DNA of 8,437 nt from an uncultured Variovorax sp. (GCA_946478645.1 CAMLCW010000229.1:1-8437), one strand, 5' to 3'; positions 1 to 6,343 are shown, counted from the stretch's first letter. Notes: generated by a model from the sequence alone, not told the origin. Numbers and translations are program-made.

Positions 1-863
1 ACCGCGCGCCGGCCGCGGCCTGGCTCGCGCTGCAGTTCGCCGCGCTCGCCCCCACCTGGGCCTGGATGGTGCGTCGCATGCGCGACGGCGCCGACGATCC
101 GCTCGGCCTGCTGGCGCTGTCCGCACTGGCTGTGCTCGCGTGGCAATGCCGGCGCGAACTGCGTGCGGCGCCGCGGCTGGGATGGCTCGCGCTCGCGGGC
201 ATCGGCACCGTGCTCGCGACCTTGCTGCGCACCGGCCTGGGCGCGCTGCCCGCGTTGCCGCCGCTCGCTGCGGGACTGCTGGCGGTGCTGGCGCTGGCCT
301 GCGGCCTGCTGGCGTTCCTGCCGCGGCGCGTGGCCGCGCTGCCGGTCGTGGGGCTCGCGGTGCTGGCGCTGCCGCTCCTGTCCTCGCTGCAGTTCTACGC
401 GGGCTATCCGCTGCGCGTGGTCACGGCCGAGGCGAGCCGCTGGCTGCTGGCGCCGGGCTTCGAAGTGGCGCGCGAAGGCAGCAGCCTGATGGTCGACGGC
501 CGGCTGGTGATCGTCGATGCGCCCTGCTCGGGCGTGCAGATGGTCTGGCTCGGGTATTTCACCGCCTGCGCCGTCGCGCTGTGGGCACGCCGCAGCGACC
601 GGGCCTTCCTGCGCCGGCTGCCCGCCGTCGGGCTGCTGGTGCTGGCCGGCAACATCGCGCGCAACAGCGTGCTGGTCGCGTTCGAGGGCGCCCGGCAGCC
701 GCTCGCGCCCTGGGCCCACGAGACGCTCGGGCTGCTGGTGCTGGCGGCGGTGTGTGCGGGCGTCGTGCGGCTGATGGCACGCGAACGCCCGGTCGCTGCC
801 GAAATACCGGTGCCCGGCCTGATCACCACACACGGAGGACGCCATGTCGACACGAGGCCTTGA
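1..863 (+). CDS. Exosortase (5'-truncated by window edge)
   Basis: Polytopic inner-membrane cysteine protease/transpeptidase-like enzyme that processes PEP-CTERM-type C-terminal sorting signals. The reading frame is open from the first full codon at position 3, with no stop, and hydrophobic residues continue upstream of the ATG at 66, so the true start lies outside the window. At least six hydrophobic segments are visible. The family's catalytic residues are present: Cys in DAPCSGVQM (codon 525-527), Arg in NIARNSVLV (codon 660-662) and His in WAHETLGL (codon 717-719). The early segment around RMRDGADDPLGLLAL is typical of exosortases. The 3' end overlaps the EpsI-like gene by 20 bases, so the two are probably co-translated. 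Exosortases fall into many lettered subfamilies with different targets; I cannot assign one with certainty. Family assignment is strong; the substrate is unknown because no target gene is in the window. Confidence 0.92.
   Translation, partial: RAPAAAWLALQFAALAPTWAWMVRRMRDGADDPLGLLALSALAVLAWQCRRELRAAPRLGWLALAGIGTVLATLLRTGLGALPALPPLAAGLLAVLALACGLLAFLPRRVAALPVVGLAVLALPLLSSLQFYAGYPLRVVTAEASRWLLAPGFEVAREGSSLMVDGRLVIVDAPCSGVQMVWLGYFTACAVALWARRSDRAFLRRLPAVGLLVLAGNIARNSVLVAFEGARQPLAPWAHETLGLLVLAAVCAGVVRLMARERPVAAEIPVPGLITTHGGRHVDTRP
834..839 (+). promoter_or_regulatory. Strong Shine-Dalgarno inside the exosortase 3' end
   Basis: GGAGGA lies 4 bases before the ATG at 844 and within the last codons of the exosortase gene. 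It fixes the start of the EpsI-like gene despite the 20-base overlap. Of the starts I looked at in the window, this has the best match to the anti-Shine-Dalgarno sequence. Confidence 0.7.
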
Positions 864-1413
864 GACGCTGTTTGCGAACCGTTTCGTCAACCGCATCGGC
901 CACAAGGCCGCCTTCGCCGCAGCGATGCTGGCCTGTGTTGCGTGGTCGGCGGCCGACGCGCTGCGCGCGCCCGTGCTGCCGGAAACGGCCGCGGCGCCGG
1001 TCGAATGGCCGCAGGCGTGGAACGGCGCTCCGCTCAGGCCGATGGCGCTCGGCGAGGTCGAACAGCGCTTCGCCGAACGCTTTCCGGGCGCGATCGGCCG
1101 CATGACCGACGGCCGGCAGGTGATCGTGATGCGCGCGGTGAACACGCCCACGCGCATGCTGCATCCCGCGGCCGACTGCTACCGCGCGCTCGGCTACCGC
1201 ATCGAACAGGCGCGGCTGGAGCGCGATGCCGAGGCGCGTTTGTGGCGCTGTTTTGTTGCGCAACGGCACGGTACGCCAAAGATCCGCGTCTGCGAGCGCA
1301 TAGTCGATGCCGAAGGCACGGCTTTCACGGACACTTCAGCCTGGTACTGGGCGGCAGCCAGCGGCCGGTCGCCCGGCCCGTGGCAAGCCGTGACGGTGGC
1401 AAGACCCTTGTGA
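844..1413 (+). CDS. EpsI-like exosortase-associated protein
   Basis: 189-residue protein with a short N-terminal cytoplasmic segment, one membrane anchor (about residues 22-38) and a C-terminal domain probably outside the membrane. The conserved core of EpsI-type proteins is seen as HPAADCYRALGY (H107, C112), followed by alternating beta-like segments, two more cysteines (C136, C150) and a final aromatic stretch, SAWYWAAASGR. EpsI domains occur either fused to exosortases or encoded beside them and are thought to assist exosortase or exopolysaccharide function; their biochemical activity is not established. The start is fixed by the strong ribosome site at 834-839. The gene follows the exosortase with overlap and is 7 bases from the next gene, so it sits in the same operon. 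The assignment rests on the H-x4-C motif plus context. A divergent, unrelated anchored protein is the alternative. Confidence 0.75.
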   Translation: MSTRGLETLFANRFVNRIGHKAAFAAAMLACVAWSAADALRAPVLPETAAAPVEWPQAWNGAPLRPMALGEVEQRFAERFPGAIGRMTDGRQVIVMRAVNTPTRMLHPAADCYRALGYRIEQARLERDAEARLWRCFVAQRHGTPKIRVCERIVDAEGTAFTDTSAWYWAAASGRSPGPWQAVTVARPL

Positions 1414-1420
1414 GAGCTGT

Positions 1421-2695
1421 GTGAACAAGACCCTGCGTTCTGTGATCTTCGGGCTGCTGGCCCTGGTGTTGACGGCCTTGGTGGCGATCGTCCTGATCGC
1501 CCGGTTCGCGCTGGCGCCCGCCGCGGGCGAGTGGCAGGCGACGCTCAGGCTCGGGCCGCTGAGCTTCGATGTGGGCGTGCCCACGGCGGTGCGCCTGGCC
1601 ACTTCTTCCTGGCTCGCGCCGCGGCTCGACGGACGCTCGCTCGACACCCGCTTCGGCCGCGTCGACCTGCGCTGGAAGTCCGCCGCGGGCGCCCTCGAGC
1701 TGCGCTGCGCCCCATGCCGCGCCGAGGTCCAGGCGCTGGGCAGCCAGCCGATCCAGGTCGACTCGCTGGTCGCCACGGTGCGGCGCGACGGGAACACGCT
1801 GGCCGGCACGCTCGAGGCCTTGCCGCGCGGTGCCGCCGCGGGCTCGGACGCCACCCTGCGGGGAAGCTGGACCGGTCAGCTTGCGCTCAAGCAGCTGCAG
1901 CTCGGCGCGGACATCCAGGCCGCGCCGGTCGCGCGCTGGTACGCGGTGCTGGCGCCCGACCTGCCCGAACTGCAGCGCGCGCGCATCGGCGGCACGCTGG
2001 CCTTGCGCGGCCAGCTGCTGCTGCCCGAGGCGAGCTTCACCGTGCAGCCCGCCGTGAGCCAGTTCAGCGTCGAAGGCCTGGGCACCGAAGCCATGCTGGA
2101 CGCGCGCACGAGCTGCGGCCCGCCGTCCAGGCTGGCGAACGACAGCTGGCTCGCGCGCGCCGTCATCGCGGCCGAAGACCAGCGCTTCTTCACCCATCCG
2201 GGCTACGACCTGGCCGAGATCGTCGCCTCGGTGCACGGCAACCAGAAGGAAGGGCAGCGCCAGCGCGGCGGCAGCACGCTGACGCAGCAGCTCGCCAAGA
2301 TGCTGGTGACCGGCGGCGAGCGCACCGCCGAGCGCAAGCTGCGCGAGCTGCTCTACGCGGTCGAGATGGAACAGACCCTGGGCAAGGCGCGCATCCTCCA
2401 GCTGTACCTCGACAACGCGCCCTGGGGCGGCAACCTGTGCGGCGCCGAAGCGGCGGCCAAGCGCTATTTCAAGCGCCCGGCGCGCCAGCTCGATCCCGCG
2501 CAGGCGGTCTGGCTCGCGGCCATGCTGCACAAGCCGCAGGCGGTGCTCGAGCAATGGCGCCGCGACGGGCAGATCGATCCCGAGCGCGTCAAATGGATCG
2601 CCGAGAGCGTGCGCGGCATCAGCCGCAACCAGCGCGAGGCCCTGCTGAAAAAGGTGGCGAGCGCGAAGTTCGCCGCGCCCGAGGCCACGCCATGA
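1421..2695 (+). CDS. Membrane-anchored GT51 peptidoglycan glycosyltransferase (monofunctional, extended N-terminus)
   Basis: 424-residue protein. A signal-anchor helix (about 6-31) is followed by a roughly 200-residue region of short beta-like stretches (about 35-225), faintly AsmA-like, then a GT51 transglycosylase domain (about 240-380). GT51 enzymes polymerise lipid II into glycan strands at the outer face of the inner membrane. Visible motifs are EDQRFFTHPG (catalytic Glu252), RGGSTLTQQLAKML (282-295), RKLRE (305-309) and ILQLYLDNAPWGGNLCG (325-341) leading to the AAAKRYF segment. There is no penicillin-binding transpeptidase domain, so the protein resembles MtgA in activity but is nearly twice its usual length. 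The start is GTG at 1421, 7 bases after the EpsI-like stop; no in-frame ATG exists before residue 225, and the anchor helix directly after the GTG supports it. A CAPC motif (96-99) lies in the N-terminal region. It probably works with the exosortase system upstream. Confidence 0.9.
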   Translation: MNKTLRSVIFGLLALVLTALVAIVLIARFALAPAAGEWQATLRLGPLSFDVGVPTAVRLATSSWLAPRLDGRSLDTRFGRVDLRWKSAAGALELRCAPCRAEVQALGSQPIQVDSLVATVRRDGNTLAGTLEALPRGAAAGSDATLRGSWTGQLALKQLQLGADIQAAPVARWYAVLAPDLPELQRARIGGTLALRGQLLLPEASFTVQPAVSQFSVEGLGTEAMLDARTSCGPPSRLANDSWLARAVIAAEDQRFFTHPGYDLAEIVASVHGNQKEGQRQRGGSTLTQQLAKMLVTGGERTAERKLRELLYAVEMEQTLGKARILQLYLDNAPWGGNLCGAEAAAKRYFKRPARQLDPAQAVWLAAMLHKPQAVLEQWRRDGQIDPERVKWIAESVRGISRNQREALLKKVASAKFAAPEATP

Positions 2696-3459
2696 ACGAC
2701 GAGGTCGAGGCCATCGAGCGCGCCACGGTGGCGGCCGTGTCGCCGCAGGCCGTCGAGGAGGTCGACGGCTGGCTGCTGGCCTTCGACGACGGCAGCGTCA
2801 AGCGCGCCAGGTCGGCCGTGCCGCTTCGCCACGATTGCGCGCCGGCGGCCACGCTCGACCGCATCGAAGACCGCTATGACCGCCGCCAGCACGTGCCGAT
2901 GCTGCGGCTCGCGGACGCGGCCTGCTTCGAGCCCCTGTGCGCCGAGCTCGAGCGGCGCCATTACGTGGCGGATGCGCCGACCTGCGTGCAGGTGGGGTCG
3001 GCCGTTCGCATGCGCGAGGTTGCCACGCCGCACGCGCGGCTGGCCGATGTCGATGCGGCGCCCGACGAGGCCTGGGCCGCGCTGTTCCTGGGCGAGGGCT
3101 TCGATCCGGTGGACGGCGCCCTGCGCGTGCGGGCGCTCTCGCGCGCGAGCGGTTCGCTCTACGCCAGCGTGCGCGAAGATGGCCGCACCATCGCGGCCGG
3201 CGCGATGGCATTCGGCCATGGCTGGGCCAGCGTGCACGGCATGCGCACTGCGCCGTCGCAGCGCGGCCGCGGCCTGGCGGGACGCGTGCTGGCGGCGTTC
3301 GCAGAAGCGGCGCTCGCGCGCGGCCATGAGCGCGTGTTCCTGCAGGTCGATGCGCAGAACGCGGCCGCGCATGCGCTCTACCGGCGTGCCGGGTTCTCGA
3401 CGCGCTGGCAGTACCGCTATTGGCAGCGGCGGCAGTGGCCGCGACATCCCCACGCGTGA
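2692..3459 (+). CDS. GNAT-family N-acetyltransferase
   Basis: 255-residue predicted acetyl-CoA-dependent acetyltransferase. The C-terminal half holds the GNAT fold: acetyl-CoA pyrophosphate loop QRGRGLA (190-196), then the VDAQNAAAHALYRRAGF block (219-235) with N223 and Y230 in the usual motif B positions. The N-terminal half (about 10-105) has the pattern GWLL...DGSVKRARSAVPL seen in a common two-part GNAT subgroup. The ATG overlaps the glycosyltransferase stop as ATGA, with GAGG (2681-2684) as ribosome site, so translation is coupled to the envelope genes. The substrate cannot be read from the sequence; it could be a small metabolite, an antibiotic-like amine or a protein N-terminus. The coupling may reflect co-transcription rather than shared function. 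Confidence 0.9.
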   Translation: MNDEVEAIERATVAAVSPQAVEEVDGWLLAFDDGSVKRARSAVPLRHDCAPAATLDRIEDRYDRRQHVPMLRLADAACFEPLCAELERRHYVADAPTCVQVGSAVRMREVATPHARLADVDAAPDEAWAALFLGEGFDPVDGALRVRALSRASGSLYASVREDGRTIAAGAMAFGHGWASVHGMRTAPSQRGRGLAGRVLAAFAEAALARGHERVFLQVDAQNAAAHALYRRAGFSTRWQYRYWQRRQWPRHPHA

Positions 3460-3490
3460 CGCGGTCGGGGCATTGGTGCCACGATGCGGC

Positions 3491-4384
3491 ATGACCAGCG
3501 CCCATCGCCATCCCCATCATCCGACCGAGCCCGTGGCCACGCCGCGCGGCATCGACCACATCGTGGCCGGTGTGTCCGCCAGCGACGGCGACGGCGTCAA
3601 GCTCACGCGCGTGCTGCAGCAGACGATGCAGCAGCGGCTCGATCCGTACCTGATGCTCGACGCCTTCGGCAGCGACAACCCCGGCGACTACATCGGCGGT
3701 TTTCCGAGCCATCCGCACCGCGGCTTCGAAACCGTCACCTACATGATCGCGGGCCGCATGCGGCACCGCGACAGCGCGGGGCACGAGGGGCTGCTGCAGA
3801 ACGGCGGCGTGCAGTGGATGACCGCAGGGCGCGGCCTGGTTCACAGCGAAATGCCCGAGCAGCAGGAAGGGCGCATGGAGGGCTTCCAGCTATGGCTCAA
3901 CCTGCCGGCTGGCGACAAGATGCGCGAGCCGTGGTATCGCGACATCCAGAGCGAGGAGATCCCCGAATACACGACCGCCGAAGGCGCGTGCGTGCGCGTG
4001 ATCGCCGGCGTGAGCCACGGCGTCGAGGGTGCGGTGCGGCGCGCGCACACCGAGCCGCTCTACCTCGACATCACGCTGCCGCCGGGCGCCGCGTTCGCGC
4101 AGCCGTTGGCCGACGACCACAACGCGTTGGTGTACGTGTACCGCGAATCGCTCTGGATCGCGGGCAGCGAGGTGCCCACGCGCCGCATGGCGATCCTCGC
4201 CAACGATCCCGGCAGCGACGGCGTGGTGCTGCGCGCGGGCAGCACCAACCACAGCCCGGCGCGCGCGCTGCTGATCGCGGGCAAGCCGCTCGGCGAGCCG
4301 ATCGCGCAGTACGGGCCGTTCGTGATGAACACGCCCGAGCAGGTCAGGCAGGCGGTCGAGGATTTCCGGCACGGCCGGTTCTGA
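3491..4384 (+). CDS. Pirin-family bicupin protein
   Basis: 297-residue pirin. The N-terminal cupin carries the complete pirin metal site: H74 and H76 in FPSHPHRGFETVTYM, and H118 and E120 in GRGLVHSEMPE, equivalent to the His-x-His...His-x-Glu ligand set of human pirin and E. coli YhhW. The C-terminal pirin domain spans about 170-290, ending with the usual FVMNTPEQVRQA-like segment. Some bacterial pirins act as quercetin 2,3-dioxygenases; others bind metabolic enzymes or respond to oxidative stress, so the role here is open. The start at 3491 was chosen because the HPHHP-rich leader and the following PRGIDHIVAG match where pirins normally begin. The ribosome site is weak. It lies 31 bases after the GNAT gene, so read-through from that operon is likely. 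Confidence 0.95.
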   Translation: MTSAHRHPHHPTEPVATPRGIDHIVAGVSASDGDGVKLTRVLQQTMQQRLDPYLMLDAFGSDNPGDYIGGFPSHPHRGFETVTYMIAGRMRHRDSAGHEGLLQNGGVQWMTAGRGLVHSEMPEQQEGRMEGFQLWLNLPAGDKMREPWYRDIQSEEIPEYTTAEGACVRVIAGVSHGVEGAVRRAHTEPLYLDITLPPGAAFAQPLADDHNALVYVYRESLWIAGSEVPTRRMAILANDPGSDGVVLRAGSTNHSPARALLIAGKPLGEPIAQYGPFVMNTPEQVRQAVEDFRHGRF

Positions 4385-4427
4385 CGCTGTAGTCGCCGGC
4401 CTACCGGAGATTGGCGGCCCGGCGGCT

Positions 4428-4454
4428 CGACAGCGGCGGCTCGGCGCCTAGATT
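4428..4454 (+). promoter_or_regulatory. Candidate promoter with predicted leaderless start
   Basis: TCGACA at 4428-4433 (5 of 6 to the -35 consensus) and TAGATT at 4449-4454 (4 of 6 to the -10 consensus) are separated by 15 bases, slightly short of optimal. The -10 box ends 7 bases before the ATG at 4462, so transcription would begin at or one base before the start codon. No Shine-Dalgarno precedes that ATG. Two copies of the palindrome GGCGCC (4443-4448 and 4456-4461) flank the -10 box. This is a prediction from spacing only. Confidence 0.4.
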
Positions 4455-4461
4455 GGGCGCC

Positions 4462-5562
4462 ATGCCTTCCAGCAAGACCCCGCCGCCCGGCGCTCCCGAG
4501 GTCCGCAAGGGCCAGGCGCCCGGGCACCTGCAGCGCGACGCGTTCCACGTGCGCTTCATGCAGCCCTTCCAGGACCCGGCGTTCCAGGCCGAGCGCGACG
4601 CGCTGCAGCGCATCGAGCAGATCGCCTGGCAGGCCTACGACGAAGGGCGCAAGTCGCCCGTCACGCGCAAGGCCGGCCCCGGCTACGCCGACCCCGACTA
4701 CGAACTCTCCGTCGACTGGCTCGAGGCCCGGGCGCGCATCGATGCCGCGCAGGCCGCCTGGAGCCGGCCGCAGACGCGCTCGCGCGTGCTGCTCGTGAAC
4801 GGCTCGCCACGCAACGACGGCACCTGCCCCGGCGAGATCTCCAAGACCTGGCGCCTCGTGCAGCTGGCGCGCGAAGTGCTCGAAGGCTGCGGTATCGAGG
4901 CCGACGTGCTCGACCTGAGCATGCTCACCTCCGAGTACGGGCGCCACATCCATCCGTGCAAGGGCTGCGTCTCGACCGCGATGCCGCTGTGCCACTGGCC
5001 CTGCAGCTGCTATCCGAACCATTCAATGCGCCAGACCGGCGACTGGATGAACGAGATTTACGAACGGTGGGTCGCGGCGCACGGCGTGGTGCTGTTCACG
5101 CCCACGCACTGGTACCAGTCCGCGAGCCCGCTCAAGCTCATGACCGACCGCCTGGTGTGTGCCGACGGCGGCAACCCCGACCCGACGAGCACCCACGGCA
5201 AGAAGCCCGAGGAGGCCAAGGCGCTCGAACTCGAAGGCTGGGGCTATCCCAAGCACCTGAGCGGCCGCGTGTATGGCGTGGTGGTGCACGGTGACGTCGC
5301 CGGCATCGAGAGCGTGCGCCGCAACCTGTCGGACTGGCTCGACTGGATGGGCCTCGTCGATGCCGGCGCGCTGGCCCGGCTCGACCGCTACATCGGCTAC
5401 TACGCGCCCTATGCCACCAGCCACGATGCGCTCGATGCCGATGCCGGCGTGCAGGAAGAGGTGCGCAACGTGGCGCGCGCCGTCGCGCTCGCGGTCGGCG
5501 AGCTTCGCTCCGGCAGGCTGCAGCCGCCCGACCGGGGGCTCAAGTCGCCGCGCCCCAAGTGA
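4462..5562 (+). CDS. Flavodoxin-fold NAD(P)H-dependent FMN oxidoreductase with Cys-rich loop
   Basis: 366-residue predicted cytosolic flavoprotein of the NADPH-dependent FMN reductase/multimeric flavodoxin group. The flavodoxin fold begins at about residue 108: RVLLVNGSPRNDGTC (108-122) is the FMN-phosphate loop, and TPTHWYQSASPLKLMTDRL (213-231) is the typical second flavin-contact loop. Between them lies a cysteine cluster: C166, C169, C177, C181 and C183 in the pattern C-x2-C-x7-C-x3-C-x-C. This recalls, but does not match, the compact motif of iron-sulfur flavoproteins. Residues 1-105 form a charged, helix-prone extension not typical of small FMN reductases. I prefer the ATG at 4462 over an in-frame TTG at 4411 because the candidate promoter lies between them. 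The substrate is unknown; quinone, nitro-compound or metal reduction are possibilities for the fold. FMN binding is well supported, cluster binding is speculative. Confidence 0.85.
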   Translation: MPSSKTPPPGAPEVRKGQAPGHLQRDAFHVRFMQPFQDPAFQAERDALQRIEQIAWQAYDEGRKSPVTRKAGPGYADPDYELSVDWLEARARIDAAQAAWSRPQTRSRVLLVNGSPRNDGTCPGEISKTWRLVQLAREVLEGCGIEADVLDLSMLTSEYGRHIHPCKGCVSTAMPLCHWPCSCYPNHSMRQTGDWMNEIYERWVAAHGVVLFTPTHWYQSASPLKLMTDRLVCADGGNPDPTSTHGKKPEEAKALELEGWGYPKHLSGRVYGVVVHGDVAGIESVRRNLSDWLDWMGLVDAGALARLDRYIGYYAPYATSHDALDADAGVQEEVRNVARAVALAVGELRSGRLQPPDRGLKSPRPK

Positions 5563-5593
5563 GCGTGGCCCCGGCGCTGCCGTTCATTCTTCT

Positions 5594-5619
5594 TTACGCA
5601 CGCTCACGGTCGGCTCACG
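5594..5619 (+). promoter_or_regulatory. Phased direct repeats, candidate OmpR-family response-regulator site
   Basis: Three copies of T(T/C)ACG start at 5594, 5604 and 5615, that is 10 and 11 bases apart, about one helical turn. The last two extend to an 11-base-phase repeat of GCTCACG (5602-5608 and 5613-5619). Tandem half-sites at this spacing are the hallmark of OmpR/PhoB/CpxR-type regulators. The array sits about 80-105 bases upstream of the Spy/CpxP-like gene, whose relatives are commonly controlled by CpxR. A weak -10-like GATACA follows at 5625-5630. The regulator is not in the window. Confidence 0.45.
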
Positions 5620-5653
5620 CGGGCGATACAGAGGGCTTCCACACTTCGTTCCA

Positions 5654-5675
5654 TCTGCTGCCCCGTGGCGGCAGA
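5654..5675 (+). promoter_or_regulatory. 5'-UTR stem-loop before the Spy-like gene
   Basis: TCTGCTGCC (5654-5662) pairs with GGCGGCAGA (5667-5675) over 9 base pairs with one G-U wobble and a 4-base loop (CCGT). It lies 8 bases upstream of the ribosome site GAAAGGAAG (5683-5691), leaving that site free. It is followed by CTTCTTCG rather than a clean T-tract, so it is more likely an mRNA-stabilising or control hairpin than a terminator. Confidence 0.4.
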
Positions 5676-5699
5676 CTTCTTCGAAAGGAAGCACTTCTC

Positions 5700-6269
5700 A
5701 TGATCTCTCTTCGCCAACGCATCGTCTGGGCCAGCCTGCTCGGTTCGGCCGCCCTCGCCTCTTCGGGCGCTTTCGCGCAAAACCCGGCGGCACCTGCCAC
5801 CGTGTCGAGCCCGCCCGCGGCCACGGCGCAGGCCGACGCTGCCCCGAAGGCCAAGCACCAGCGCATGGACCGCGCCCAGCGCATCGAACGCATGCAGGCA
5901 CGCCGCGCGCAGCACCTTGCAGCGCTGAAGGAGAAGCTCAAGCTCAGCGCCACCCAGGAAAGCGCATGGACCAGCTTCACGTCGGCCACGCAGCCGCCGG
6001 CCGGCGCCCGGCTGCAGCGCCTGGACCGTGCCGAATTCGCCAAGCTCACCACGCCCGAGCGCCTGGAGCGCATGCAGGCGCGCCAGGCCGAGCGCAGTGC
6101 CCGGTTCGCGAAGCGCGCCGAGGCCACCAAGTCCTTCTATGCCGCGCTGACGCCCGAGCAGCAGAAGACCTTCGACGCCGAGACGGTTCGCAAGCACGGC
6201 CATCGGGGCCACCGCGGCCACCATGGTGGCCATGAGGGCCACGGCACGACCGCGCCTGCCAAGAGCTGA
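5700..6269 (+). CDS. Spy/CpxP-like periplasmic LTXXQ protein with His-rich tail
   Basis: 189-residue exported protein. The signal peptide spans residues 1-26 with a cleavage site at AFA-Q. An Ala/Pro-rich linker (27-50) leads to a mostly helical, highly charged domain (about 55-165) carrying two LTXXQ-type motifs: LSATQESAW (82-90) and LTPEQQKTF (150-158). Spy and CpxP in E. coli use this fold as ATP-independent periplasmic chaperones or stress sensors. RIERMQARRA (61-70) and RLERMQARQA (121-130) show an internal duplication. The C-terminus (166-182) holds seven histidines with glycines and may bind metal. The ATG at 5700 was chosen for its ribosome site (5683-5691) and because the signal peptide starts there; the frame extends upstream without signal-like sequence. 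Phased repeats upstream suggest two-component control; a bidirectional terminator follows the stop. Confidence 0.85.
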   Translation: MISLRQRIVWASLLGSAALASSGAFAQNPAAPATVSSPPAATAQADAAPKAKHQRMDRAQRIERMQARRAQHLAALKEKLKLSATQESAWTSFTSATQPPAGARLQRLDRAEFAKLTTPERLERMQARQAERSARFAKRAEATKSFYAALTPEQQKTFDAETVRKHGHRGHRGHHGGHEGHGTTAPAKS

Positions 6270-6284
6270 CCGGCGCGAAAGAAA

Positions 6285-6321
6285 AAAAAGCCCGCGGCGC
6301 ATCAGGCGCCGCGGGCTTTTT
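6285..6321. terminator. Bidirectional intrinsic terminator
   Basis: A perfect 16-base inverted repeat, AAAAAGCCCGCGGCGC (6285-6300) against GCGCCGCGGGCTTTTT (6306-6321), with a 5-base loop. Eleven GC-rich pairs are flanked by A/T tracts: 5 T on the plus strand (6317-6321) and 8 A (6282-6289), giving 8 U on the minus-strand transcript. It starts 15 bases after the Spy-like stop and lies 22 bases past the convergent gene's stop, serving both. Confidence 0.92.
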
Positions 6322-6343
6322 GCTGTCGAACTGCGACGGCGCC

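Noticed and set aside
1325..2554. Long open frame on the minus strand opposite the GT51 gene
   Set aside because: It lies antisense to a gene with unmistakable GT51 motifs, and its translation is Arg/Ala/Gln-rich with no recognisable domain. It is a high-GC shadow.
3460..3490. Possible separate promoter for the pirin gene in the 31-base gap after the GNAT gene
   Set aside because: No pair of -35/-10 boxes with sensible spacing was seen; read-through from the upstream genes is simpler.
2464..3492. Long minus-strand open frame opposite the GNAT gene
   Set aside because: It has biased composition and no motif, and sits opposite a well-supported GNAT gene; typical shadow frame in GC-rich DNA.
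4373..4401. GGCCGG/CCGGCC inverted repeat after the pirin gene
   Set aside because: It has a six-pair stem, a 17-base loop and no T-tract, and overlaps the stop codon; too weak to call a terminator in DNA this GC-rich.
4411..4461. 17-codon upstream extension of the flavin oxidoreductase from a TTG
   Set aside because: It runs through the candidate promoter and lacks a convincing ribosome site; the ATG at 4462 is preferred.
5559..5699. In-frame upstream extension of the Spy-like gene
   Set aside because: It would bury the signal peptide about 47 residues inside the protein and cover the regulatory repeats; the ATG at 5700 has a good ribosome site.
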